Shown in pieces: positions 25,298-36,030 of a stretch of 64,000 nt of DNA; positions within the stretch are counted from its first letter, which is position 1, and every line of letters starts with the position of its first letter. The notes under the pieces were generated by a model that was given only the letters and a program-made list of their open reading frames with translations, did no database searches and had not been told where the DNA came from. This DNA comes from Abelmoschus esculentus (taxonomy: Eukaryota > Streptophyta > Magnoliopsida > Malvales > Malvaceae): positions 16,627,001-16,691,000 of the forward strand of contig JAUCBN010000026.1 in assembly GCA_035048815.1 (NCBI GenBank), written 5' to 3'. The position numbers and the translations under genes were made by a program.

Positions 25298-27708
25298 TGT
25301 ATTTGGTGTTCTGGTAGGAGAAAAGAATCTGGTTTTCGCTTTGAAACAAGGAAATCATGTGTTTAACTTTTACTATTTTAACTGAAATTTTGGTGTTGTT
25401 ATCCTTAAGAGAAAATGAAGAAAGGCCGTTTATATTTGTGGCTTAGGAATTAGGATTAAGATTATTGCCTTCTCTTGTCTAGTAATTTTCATTTATCTAT
25501 AAAAAGGTAAAATTATGGTTTGGTCCTTATATTATGATAACATTTGAAATTTAATCACTTTTTTTATAAATGGAAGAGAGACAAGGTTCGAACTTTAGAC
25601 AATGAAACTAGAATAAAAACTTTATACCCCTTTTGATGCTTCGTATTATACCGGAGCACTAAAATTTTAAATTATAAACTTTAAGTTTTAAAAAATATAT
25701 ATTATATCTTAAATTTTTTAAATTTTTATTCTAATCCTAAATCTAAATTTTTAATACGGAAACTTAAATAAAAATATAAAAAATAGGTAAAGAATTTCTA
25801 ATCATAAAATTATTAGCTATTCTTATATTTTAATTTATTATAATTTGATTAATTATTCCACTTAAAGTATTGATCTTGGTTTTACTTAGAAACAATCTAT
25901 ATAAATACAGTGAGATAAAATGAGGTGTTTTTTAGAAGAAAAAATGATTATATTTGAGCCATAATAAATGAATAATTAATGATGTTAACTATTTGGAGTA
26001 AACTGATTAGATTATAAAATTGGAAAGAAGTTTTGCTAAAAACATCAATTTGAATATAGTATAAGGACCAAAAATGCAGTTGACCCAAGAAAATGGTTGA
26101 AAAGGAAGAAGGATACAATTTGAATCGCCACCTGGCTGGCGCGTCGTGGTCTGGCGTCCATTTCATTTTAATAGAACGATTTAATTATTTTTTAAGGTTG
26201 GGGTAAATATAGAATTAATTTGTTTTTAATTATATAATAAAAAGTGGGGGCATGATCTCTCTTATTCTCCGTATACCTGTCTCTACTCATATATAAATTA
26301 TAAAAAATTAAAATTAAAATTCATGTAAAAATATTTAGATTTTGAAAATTTTATAAAATTCTAAAAATAGTAAAAGTAAAGTATTTTAAAAGCATTTAAA
26401 ATAATAAAATTAAAAATTGTTAAAAATATAAAATAATTGCATTTTCATATAAATATAAAATGTTCAAGAAAGTCCTATTTGGGGTGGAAACTATGGGATG
26501 TAATATAAGCCAAATTGATACACGTGAATCTTATTTTAGATTTAAAATTATTTTTGACTTCGATCCATTTTGCGTCTAATATTTTTTAAAGGTTTAAATA
26601 AAAAATCAATTATAAATTTTATTAATTATTTTTTTATTAAAATAGGTTTTGAAATTATTATTTTTAATTATTTAAATTTAATAATTATTTAAGTCAAAAA
26701 ATTTATTTCAATCATAAAATATTGACAAATCATAAAAAAATTTAAACAATAAATAATTTATAAACTAAAAAATAATATAATTTAAATACTTATGATAAAA
26801 TAATTTAAAAACTTAAAATACCAAAAATACTAGTTTATGGATTTATTTTAACTAAAAAATAATTTAACGGTTAAAAGGAAAATAACAGCTTGTTTCCATT
26901 GAAAATGTATCTGATAAAAAAATTTATTATGAAGTAGGTTGGATTAATGTTTAAACATTTTTAATTTCTTAAATAAAATTTTGATTTTATATGGTTTTTA
27001 TTTTTTTAATATTTTTTATTTATCTCGAAGATCAAAATAAATTTTATTAAAAAAATCAATTGAATCTTTTATTTTATTATCATATACATATAAACTACTC
27101 CGTCACAAATTTAAATTATCACTTTCTATTAATTAAAATGTTTATTTCATACATTCTAAAAATGTGTGAGTCAATTTAAATGTCATTTTATAATCAACAT
27201 TCTTATTAAAATAAAAAATTATAAAAAATAATATCAATAATCGATAATAAATATCTAAATAATTATTCATTACGGATTAAATAAAAATAAAAAATAACTA
27301 TACTTTTCTATTATTTTGAAAAAAAAAATTACGATTCAATCAAATATGGATCAAACGGATTTCAATTGTTACTCTGCTTGGAAGATATAATAAAATAATC
27401 TGGTCTAGAAATGAGAAGTTGCTGCCTCGTTTCTGAGTCTTCTTCACTATGAATCTTTGGTTTCGTCGGATATCCGAAATCCAAATATTAATAAATAAAT
27501 AAATAAATAATTCAATCAATGTCCAGTCTCTCTCCCAAATAATATATGCAGCTTTTTACTTTGACCATCTTTAAATATTCTTTATAGTTTACTACCCACC
27601 AGCTCCGAGTATCCGAATTGCTTGACTTGCCTTTTTCTCATATTTTTGCTTTTATTTTTATACCTTCTTTTTCATTAATCATCACCCGAAGCTTATAAAT
27701 ACCCGGCC
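25298..27708. other. Intergenic, AT-rich
   Basis: Upstream region shared by the MRS2 gene (-) and the small membrane-protein gene (+). The first ~150 bp should hold the MRS2 leader and promoter. The rest is strongly AT-rich with an (AATA)n tract near 27487-27509. No gene is supported. The frame on the minus strand at 25948-26166 has no recognisable features. Confidence 0.55.
27691..27700 (+). promoter_or_regulatory. TATA-box-like TATAAATA just before the 27709 ATG
   Basis: The sequence GCTTATAAATACCCGGCC lies only about 10-15 bp before the ATG at 27709. In plants transcription usually starts 25-35 bp downstream of the TATA box, so if this box is used the ATG at 27709 would lie upstream of, or at, the transcript start. 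Either the box is fortuitous or translation begins elsewhere. Confidence 0.4.
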
Positions 27709-28329
27709 ATGTCCATTTCTCCTGCAACAACAGTCAGTCATGGAATACCTGAAAAATTTCAGAGCTTTCTTGTTTCTTTGTGTACTAAGCTAGCAATACC
27801 ACAATCACAGTCGCCAGCGCCAGCACCAGCTTTCACGATGATCAACCTCGAATCGTTGCCACAGCAACCAACTAGCCTCGAGATCCCGCAACCACATACG
27901 CCGCGACCATCTCCGTCATCTCCCACTTTCACGGCTCCCTCCAACTTGAAACAACCCGAGTCTTCAGCAGCTCAGCAACACAAAGAATGGAAAAACTCAG
28001 TCCTATCCTTTTGCTTTTCATATGCCATTGCCGTATCGCTTCAATACGGCCAAATCGATCATCGTCAACCCGATTCTTCCTTGGTTTTGCTATCCTTTCT
28101 CGTGTAACTTACATTCAATCTTTTTTTTCTAGCCTTATTTATTAAACCATATTCAAACAAAACTTCAGAAATGTTAGAAAAAGTTGGGTTCCTAGTCTCT
28201 GCAGCTGCATTTTGCCACGCCATAGCAATTCCGTTCCCATTCGAGCTCAAGTGTGCCGTCTTCACCGTGTTTATAGTCTTCTTGTTCCTTTTCACGACCT
28301 TCATATACTTGAATCGCAACAGTGCTTGA
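27709..28329 (+). pseudogene. Putative small membrane protein gene interrupted by an in-frame stop
   Basis: I do not recognise the family. The frame from 27709 encodes a Pro/Ser/Gln-rich N-terminal region (residues ~30-88, many SP/AP/PQ dipeptides), then EWKNSVLSFCFSYAIAVSLQ, a probable hydrophobic segment, and stops at TAA 28105-28107. The same frame continues without another stop to TGA 28327-28329 and encodes two further strongly hydrophobic stretches (FLVSAAAFCHAIAIPF and AVFTVFIVFLFLFTTFIYL) and a basic tail. The hydrophobic run LVLLSFLV before the stop continues as LTFNLFFLALFI after it, so the stop sits inside what looks like one membrane helix. Length would be about 206 residues if read through. 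It could be a recent nonsense allele, a sequencing error or a truncated gene. A GT...AG intron that removes the stop would be only 31-49 nt and breaks the frame. Confidence 0.5.
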
Positions 28330-30506
28330 TGTTATAGATGCAAACTTACAAAATTGCATGCCTTTTGTTGCTCTTAATGGGTAGCCATTGGCTTTACATT
28401 TTGTTATAGGAAGAAACTCTATGCTGTTTCAGTGTAGCTGCAACTTTTAATTTCTTTGTCAAAGTGTTTCAAACCTTATGTCGTACGTATCCGGAAAGTA
28501 TTTTTTTATTACTCTTTCGGTTTTTAAGTTTTTATTTTTACTAATTCAGATCGATCTTCATTGCAGACCTAATTTTAGGAGCAAAAGTCTTCTGCCTCTT
28601 TTATGTGGTTCCTTTTATATCTTCTTTGAAAATTTATTAAAAAATTAAATTTTAAACCCTAACCCTTATTTTTTTATATCATAAACCTTAAACTCTATAC
28701 CCAAAAAGTACATCTTACCCCTAATTTTCTAGACCCTAACCAAAACCCTAACCTAAAACCCTAAACCCTCTATTTTAAAGTGGAATCATAAATGAAGGCC
28801 TAAAAAAATATACGATTTGTATCTTATAAGTAAATCTTTCGATAAAAATTTTAGTATTAATGAGTAAAAAATATTTTAAAAAATGTAGTTCAATTCTTTA
28901 AAACAAACTTTTGATGACATATATTGAAAAATATGTCCATAGACCGTAAATGTATTTTCTCTCTCTCCTTGTTCACACTACTCAAAGGGTCGGGCTTGCA
29001 TTTGGCTGCTATTCGAAGGTCGATTTGTTGTGATTTTTTTATTTATTTTTGATAAATTATATCTATTTTATAATTTTTATTCAAAATTCATGATTTTTTT
29101 CTTTTAATAATATTTTTCTTCTAAATTCAAATCCGGATCATTTACTTTCTATTTCTTAGGCCACTATAGGTCGTTCTACTTCTACATCAACTTACTGCAA
29201 AATGCTTTAGGTTCAATTGGAAGGCAGTCGCGAATTAATAAATAATGGGAAAATCACACTCAGGGTTATTGTTACTGATCTATAGACTAAAATATAATAA
29301 AAACAGTACTTCTGACGATTGAAGAATGGAAATTAAGTGATTTTAGTAAAAAAAACGTATGATATTTATTTTAAAAAGTTTGAATCGTTTTATTTATGGA
29401 TTACAGGATATATGTATTGTTATAGGAGGTAATAATATATATAAATAGATATTATCCTATAATCAAATTAAAATTATTAAAAATACAAACATTAAATCAA
29501 ATATAAAACACTAAAGAACTAAAATAAATCTGAATCGAAGATAATTCAAAATAAAAAAAAAATATTAAAAAATAAAATAATATAAAAAATAAACTATCGT
29601 ACAACTCACAAAAAACCATGTATAAAACATAAAAACTAATCCAACTTGAAAATTCGATTAAAACCGTCGGATCTAAAGGTTTGCATGAATAAAATTATTA
29701 AATGATCTCCTAATAATATCAATAAATCTAAATTAAAACCAAATATAACGTACTCGAAATATCCGGAATCGAAGGACTTGTTTACCACATGAATACCTGC
29801 CTACAATTTTGTTCCTTGGAGCACGTAAAAGACAATGGGAAAGGCGAAAGAAATTAGAAAGTTCCTAACTAATTTCAAGTTAATGAAAAAGCACAAGTCC
29901 TTGTCCGGTCATTACTGACAAACACTAGTCGGAGCTCCATTATTTTTTTTGATCGAATAGTCGGAGCTCCATTCAATAATGGATTTGTATACAAAAATAA
30001 TTATGAAATAGACATTTGAAGTACTTATCTCCAAGATCACGTATCCAAATTAGGAGACAGAAAATATGATCTTTCAAATTTAGAGTAAAAAACTGGTTTG
30101 ATGCAAAAAATTAACTTTTCAGGTTAAAATTAGTTTCTTCAAACTAATTTATCAGAAACTTAATTTGTGAATATAAAGAAATTAGTGAATGCATATCGGT
30201 ATATACATAATTTAACTTACAGATGAACGAAAGAACACTTCCATGATCTTCACGTTCTTAAAAATTTGTAGAAAAATATACAATTAAGACTCAAATTACG
30301 ATTAATGAGTTTTATTTATTTAACTAATTCGAATAATTAAAAGCAAAATAAATTATTATAAATGAATTACAGAAATAATAACTAATAACTAAAACTTCTG
30401 AACTGAAACAAGAATCAATAACTACGCAGAGAGATAAAATTGCATACAAACTCGTATACTACGACGTTCTTGGCCAATTCTTGGCGTTTTCTTTCTACTT
30501 CTAGTT
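28330..30506. other. Intergenic, AT-rich, with degenerate telomere-like motifs
   Basis: No gene is supported. The patch 28655-28770 carries repeated CCCTAA / AAACCCTAAACCCT-type motifs mixed with other bases, which look like decayed telomere-type repeats or low-complexity drift. The remainder is A/T-rich without recognisable features. Confidence 0.5.
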
Positions 30507-31010
30507 TCATGATCCTACAATCGTAGGCAATCGAGGAGTCGGTTCTTCGTAATAATCCCACCCTGTAGGTTTAATCTGCTCTAATGGAATTGAAAACCAA
30601 TCCAATTCTTTAACTTCGTCTTTCCCATCGTCCTCATCTTCAGAAAGTGAGCTTAGTTCCGACAAGAGTTTATGATCGATCTTGGAATTCCAGTCAATAT
30701 GTTCATCGATATACATATCCTCCGCACGAATCGGCAATCTTGTCTTGCAAGGATGTCCGTGATAACTTTCCCAGAATCTCTGTTTGGCTTCCTGGAAAGC
30801 TTTTAACCCTGCCGAATCATCCCACTCGAATACTTTGTCAGTTTTAAACAGATTCTCTTTTGCTGCAACAAATCTTCTCCATGGCATTGCACCCACTTCC
30901 ATGCAGAACTGTCTCTCCCATTTAGGTAGAGGTTTGTACAGAGTTTCTTGACGATCATGGAGATATTTTCTTTGATGATATTTCATGTTTTGGCGATTCG
31001 AGAATCCCAT
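30507..31010 (-). CDS. Uncharacterised intronless plant protein, 167 aa
   Basis: This is a single-exon open frame whose codon use and composition look like a real protein. It has a basic N-terminus (MGFSNRQNMKYHQRKYLHDR), a Trp-rich middle (PKWERQFCMEVGAMPWRRF, FEWDDSAGLKAF, RFWESYHG), then IDEHIDWNSKIDHKLL, an acidic Ser/Asp/Glu stretch (LSSLSEDEDDGKDE) and the tail WFSIPLEQIKPTGWDYYEE. I recall similar small hypothetical proteins in many eudicots but no function. There are no signal peptide or membrane segments. A TATA box lies about 90 bp upstream of the start. The acidic, Trp-rich make-up would fit a nuclear or cytosolic adaptor, but that is a guess. Confidence 0.7.
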   Translation of the reverse strand: MGFSNRQNMKYHQRKYLHDRQETLYKPLPKWERQFCMEVGAMPWRRFVAAKENLFKTDKVFEWDDSAGLKAFQEAKQRFWESYHGHPCKTRLPIRAEDMYIDEHIDWNSKIDHKLLSELSSLSEDEDDGKDEVKELDWFSIPLEQIKPTGWDYYEEPTPRLPTIVGS

Positions 31011-31097
31011 AGAGAATCAATGAGTTTGATTCTTGAAGAAGGAAATCGTTGAGGGTATAGGTTTTGGGAGTATGAGAAGGGGAAATATGGAGGAGGG

Positions 31098-31106
31098 CTT
31101 TATATA
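31098..31106 (-). promoter_or_regulatory. TATA box of the 30507-31010 gene
   Basis: TATATAAAG on the minus strand, about 88 bp upstream of the ATG at 31010, is a suitable position for a plant core promoter with a leader of about 60 nt. Confidence 0.5.
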
Positions 31107-31129
31107 AGATATCTCAATCCTTTTCCTTG

Positions 31130-32007
31130 TAGAAAAAGTAATTGACAATGGAATTTTAATTTACCAAGGATTTCTATTTATTTGTTTTTTAAATTATATA
31201 ATAATTTAAAATTATTATCTTATCTATTGAGGGTGAAAACTGAATATTTTTATAATAATTAAATTTTAAAGTTTAGAGTTTATGATTTAAGGCTGTAATT
31301 TGGATTTTATAGGTTAAAAATTAAATCTTAATATTATTACTCTAAAAAAATTAATTTTTAAATCTTGAATTATAATCAAAAACCCTAAATTTTAATCATT
31401 AATCTTAAATTTTAAATCGCTACACTTAGATTCTTAAATCCTTGTAAAAACGTTTAATTTTCATTGTCTGTATATAAGATATAAATCCATAATTTAATCT
31501 GTTTTTTATTTCAAGTTTTTTTTATTTAGATATTGATTCTATTTTTATTAATAACTGTTCTGCGTCGAATTTCATTTAATTTTATTTCGGAAAAAATATA
31601 ATTATTATAAAAGGGATTTTTTATGCTAATATTAAAATAGTGAACTAATAGGCCCAAAGAGATAATGTGACTCAAAATATCCGAACTAAGAGGGACCAAG
31701 TCCAATTTCACTTTTGGACTCATTAGAGATTACCGAAATGATCCACCCTCAGTTCATGTAATAATATCATGCTCATGCATCCCTCTAAAAGATAAATATG
31801 GAAACTTTATATTAGGTAAATATTTTTTAAATTATAGGTAAATATAATTATCTTTTTAAATATTTTTATTTTTTTAAAATTATCACATAAGTGATTGTTA
31901 TATATTTATTTAAGTATTTTTATAAATATTTTAATATATTATTTATTAAAAAATAATTATATTATTCTTTAAAAAATAATAAATATGTGAGAAGAAATTA
32001 TAATAGG
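31130..32007. other. Intergenic, AT-rich
   Basis: A/T-rich DNA upstream of the 167-aa gene. I see no gene, RNA or clear repeat in it. The minus-strand frame at 31526-31723 has no recognisable features. Confidence 0.5.
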
Positions 32008-32020
32008 TTATAAGTTAATT

Positions 32021-32219
32021 CAGTGGCGGATCCAGAAAAATATTTAAAGGTGGACACACATAAAATTTAAAATTTCAGGTGGGCATAACTTATAAATGTT
32101 AAAAGAATTAAAGACTATTTTTTTTAAAATTTAAAAAATTTAAAGATCAATGTGTGTGAACTTTAAAAAATTTAAGGTAGGCATGGACCCACCCTATATA
32201 CTATGTGCATCTGTCACTG
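32021..32219. mobile_element. hAT-like MITE
   Basis: The left end is CAGTGGCGGATCC. The right end, reverse-complemented, is CAGTGACAGATGC, so the terminal inverted repeats match at 10 of 13 positions. The ends CAGTGGCGG... are typical of plant hAT-type elements. The flanking 8-mers AGTTAATT (32013-32020) and GGTTAACT (32220-32227) match at 6 of 8 positions, as expected for an old 8-bp hAT target duplication. The inverted match also extends outside (TTATAAGTTAA at 32008 versus its complement ending at 32232). The 199-bp body has no coding capacity. Confidence 0.55.
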
Positions 32220-32964
32220 GGTTAACTTATAATCGAACCTTCGGTTAACCACATCTTAACGGTTAACCATGATGATTAACCGCCTCTTAATAGATAGATT
32301 ACAGTTAACAAAATTTAATAACCGTATAACGATTGACCGACCGTTTAAACTAAATAGTACGGTTAATCTAGCATGAACATCCTAGATTTAATGATGCAAG
32401 TATCTACAATTATTGAATATAAAATTCAAATTAAAGGCATCACATTATTTAGGGTAAAGTATACAAACAATCGATAAGTTATTTTAAGAATAAAAAATAG
32501 TCAAACATTAATATTATTTTTTATTATAAAATATCACTGAATAATTAACTATAATTAAATGAATGACATAATAATTACGAAAATTTAAATAATAACATAT
32601 ATAATCATCTAAACTTATATATTTTATCAATTTAGATTTAATTTAACCATCGTTATTGATATATGAATCGACTAGTTTTACAAATATTGAAGATTAAATA
32701 TATTATTATATTTTTTTTGTATTTGTCAAATTTTTTATTTAACAACGATTAAAGTTCGGTGATTATTTTATAATAAAAATTAAATTTTAATATTCATTAT
32801 ATAATATTTAAAAGTTAGAGTAACCATTTGTATATTTTACATCATATCTAAGGATGGTAGACAATAGTAACGTCATCCTTCACAATAAATTGAGAAACAT
32901 AATCGAAACTTAAGATTAAATGATAAAATATAAATCTATGAAGATAAAGGATAATTATATAAAT

Positions 32965-33795
32965 TGTTAGGTTTGGAGTGGTTCGATGCATAACCGATTA
33001 ACTTGCCAATTTGATGGAGAAAGAACACTTTGGGTGATTTGTTGTGGAAGCAAAAATAACACAATGATTTTAGAGTGATTCGGCATTCGAACAAGCACCT
33101 ACATCCACTACCTTAGCTTCCCACTAAGGATTTCCACAATTCACTAAGAATTCAACCTTTTGAGGAACAAATGGATAACCTTACAACCTTGATTCAAACC
33201 CGAATCAAGCATCCAAAGTTCACAACCGAACTTTAGGAATTCACTCACAAAGAGAATTCTTAAGCAAACTTGAATCCTTCTAATAAGACTAATGTTTGCA
33301 ATCTAAGCATTCACCTAATTCTTAATTACATTTGAGCATATATGACAATTACGCTCACAAGTTTTTGTCTACCCAAATAATAGGAATTTAAGCACTAAGA
33401 CAAATCTTTGATCATATTGTTGTTTACAATAAAGCATTAGTCTTCTCTTGATGCTTGAGGCTTTCTTTTATCATCCCAAATGAGTTTCTAACCGTTGGTG
33501 ATCGTTGGGATTGGTTTGGAGCCGTTTGAAGCTGATTACAAGGCTTATTTCCTCTTCTGGTGCAGGCGGTATCGAAACACGTGAAGGTTGTTTTGAAACA
33601 GCTGCTTTAGAAAATAGTCGTTGACCTGCATTTATGACAGGTATCGATACCAATATCAATACCGCTCCTAGCCGTTGGTGTTTTTCATAAAATCGAACCA
33701 TGGTTCGAAATAGGTGCTCACAGTGGTAAAAAGGTATCGATACCACTGTGGTTTTACCCTTAAAAACAAGTCAATGAAGAACATGTATCGCAACA
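32965..33795. repeat. LTR-like dispersed repeat with GGTATCGATACC motifs
   Basis: This stretch is clearly less AT-rich than its surroundings, begins TGTTAGGTTTGG and ends near ATCGCAACA (TG...CA), and contains the palindromic motif GGTATCGATACC twice (near 33641 and 33732). I recall such motifs as common in dispersed Malvaceae repeats. No target-site duplication or internal coding region is visible, so it could be a solo-LTR fragment or another dispersed repeat. The minus-strand open frame 33746-33471 inside it is not a convincing protein. Confidence 0.35.
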
Positions 33796-34256
33796 CCTGG
33801 ATAAAAATCAGTTATTTGATTTCTTTAAATCATTCAAAACATATTTATAAACTCTCAAAAACATCATAAATATATTTTTAAGTAGTTTGGACATAAGAAC
33901 CATTTTTAAAATCTTTTTAAATTAGTTCAAAACTATTTTTCAATTATTATATCAAAACATTAGTTCTATATAAATAATTAAAAATTTTAAAACATTAAAT
34001 AAAAAAACTTTAAGGTGAGAGCCAATTGTCCGTTACGGCACTTACTTAACTTCCTGATCTACGACAATCAAATTATTTATTTGTTTTTTAAGAATAAATT
34101 ATTATATTTTTCATTTTCTAAAGATAATTTGAAGTTTTTTTTTAGTTTAGTATATTGCTGTGTGTAATATAAGAATGTTGCTTGCAACCTGATAAACAGT
34201 TCGAAAGTTTATGAGTAAATTGAACTCGAAGTTTATTAGTTTATTAATTTGAATCC
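33796..34256. other. Intergenic, AT-rich
   Basis: AT-rich DNA between the LTR-like repeat and the 44-bp tandem repeat/gag relic. No gene or clear repeat is seen. Confidence 0.5.
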
Positions 34257-34316
34257 GATCGATTGCGTAAAGCCCGCGGTAGCAACGGAACCGGGGAAAG
34301 TATACAGAAAAGACAG

Positions 34317-34404
34317 TTCTTTTCTTTCTATTATATTAGTCTTTCTATTATATTAGTATTTTCTTTTCTTTCTATTATATTAGTCTTTCTATTATATTAG
34401 TATT
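34317..34404. repeat. Perfect 44-bp tandem duplication
   Basis: Two identical, adjacent 44-bp units (34317-34360 and 34361-34404). Each contains CTTTCTATTATATTAGT twice, so the array is a nested duplication (four copies of the ~17-mer). Confidence 0.9.
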
Positions 34405-34429
34405 TTCTATTCTAAAGGTTAATCAACTC

Positions 34430-34700
34430 GATCAAGCACGACGGACGATCTGCTTGCTTGGTGCAACTACTTTATGATGAATAAGTCCACCACATCCTCA
34501 AACGTTCGTTCAGATTGCATGAATGGGGAGAGATAAAAACCATCTGCGGCGCCCCCTTCCAAGGGACTTCTGAAAAAGGTAGATCAACATCCCCTCCTTA
34601 TTTTCGTACCCTCGAAAATCATTGCAGAAAGTGACTAGGTGATGTATGGGATCACCAACTCCGTTATACATTCAAAAGGCGAAGATAATTTGAAAAAGTA
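34430..34700 (-). mobile_element. Degenerate Ty3/gypsy-type gag fragment
   Basis: The reverse complement from about 34667 down to about 34510 reads YNGVGDPIHHLVTFCNDF, then GMLIYLFQKSLGRGRRRWFL and SLPIHAI before a stop. Spacing and residues (GDP..HL..F, then SL.G....WF..LP...I) match the Retrotrans_gag domain of plant Ty3/gypsy elements. After the stop, other frames continue with a gag-like FEDVVDLFI segment, so the copy has stops and frameshifts. No pol region or LTR pair was found. It is a short relic. Less AT-rich DNA continues to about 35145 without recognisable coding. Confidence 0.6.
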
Positions 34701-35149
34701 TGCTTAGGCAGTTCCTTCGCTGAGCACAACAGAATGAAGAGGAATTTGTATTATTTCAAATCCCTATTCTTATGGAACGAGAAAACCTGAAATCTTCCTA
34801 CTCAAACAAGAAGTCCTATAGTTTACAACTCTTTTTTATATAGATATAGTAAAAAAAAAAACCTATTACTCCGCATTCCCCTATCAGAAAACTATGAAGA
34901 GAAGAATCAAAAGGATTGAACTACCTAATTGCCAGGAAGAATTTGTTCTTTTTTACAAATTTGATGTTGATAAATCCACGGATCTAGAAATTCATTTCGG
35001 ACACTTGAACCTTCTCAAACTGTTTCTTTTTACAGAGTGGAGCCTCCGCCACTGACACGGAGGACACTCCACGCATTCCGTCGAGATTGGAGCGTAGTGA
35101 AAAAGGCGCGTGGAAAATTTTTCTTGAGAGCATTGGAAATAAAAAATAA

Positions 35150-36030
35150 AAATTCGACTTAAGGGTCTAATAAGCCCTTAATTTTTTATAAAAAAATTAA
35201 TTAAGTCCTTAAATTTTTTTACACTCAATTAAGCTCTCAAACTCAAAAAAAAAGTCAATTCAGCCCTTAAACTTTTTTAACACCCAATTAAACACTCAAA
35301 CTCAAAAAAAAAAACATTTTGACCTTTTTATTAACTTTAACCGTTAACTTTAATTTTTCTTTTAAAAAATTTAGCATTTGTTATAATAAAATAACACTAC
35401 TTTTTCGTTTTTAGGAATTTTTAAAATTTAATTTTTTAAATTATACAAAAATCATGAAAAAATATTTTTAAAATATAAAAAATAAATTTTGAAATCTAAT
35501 TTAAAATGATAAATAATATTTTTTTAAAAGATTAAAAAATATAAAAATATTAAATATTACTTTACAATTATAAAAAAATATTTTATATTTTAAAGTAATT
35601 TAAAATTTTTAAGATTTTTTTATAAAGTTTTTAGATTTTTTATATATTTTTAAAATTTTAAAATTTCTTAAAAACGATAAGTGGTATTACCTTGTCGTGA
35701 AAAGTGTTAAAAAATAAAAAAAAACGTTAAAGTTAATGATCATAGTTGATCAAAAGGCCAATTTTTTTTCTTGAGTTTGAGAGTTTAATTGAATGCAAAA
35801 AAAGTTTAAGGGTTTAATTAATTTTTTATAACAGTTAAGGGCTAAATTAATTTTTTTAGTAAGTTTGAGGGTTTTATTAAATAAAAAATTTAAGTGCTTA
35901 ATTGATTTTTTATAACAATTTAAGGATTAAATTAATTTTTTAGTGAATTTGAGAACTTTATTAAATAAAATAATTTAAAAAATGAATTAATATTTTTATA
36001 AAAATTTAAAAGCTTATTTAACCTTAAGCC
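35150..36030. repeat. Large imperfect inverted repeat (foldback element)
   Basis: Left arm 35155-35345 and right arm about 35750-36028 are inverted copies. CTTAAGGGTCTAATAAGCCC at 35158 pairs with the reverse complement of the sequence ending at 36028 (CTTAAGGTTAAATAAGC). AACTCAAAAAAAAAGTC/AATTAAGCTCTCAAACTC near 35230 pairs with TTGAGTTTGAGAGTTTAATT near 35773. The arms contain internal near-repeats of about 65 bp. The centre is A/T-rich and non-coding. It resembles a non-autonomous foldback transposon. Ends are approximate. Confidence 0.55.

Noticed and set aside
28084..28133. A short intron that would remove the in-frame stop at 28105
   Set aside because: Candidate introns (GT at 28084 or 28102 to AG at 28133) are only 31-49 nt, below the usual plant minimum, and both change the frame. 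The sequence is already in one frame on both sides of the stop.
32965..33795. A complete solo LTR
   Set aside because: TG...CA ends are present, but the flanking 5-mers (TAAAT and CCTGG) do not match, so it is listed only as an LTR-like repeat.
34256..35145. Mitochondrial or plastid DNA insert (NUMT/NUPT)
   Set aside because: The less AT-rich composition suggested organellar DNA, but the minus strand of 34430-34700 translates to a Ty3/gypsy gag core, which explains at least that part. I could not match the remainder to any organelle gene I know.
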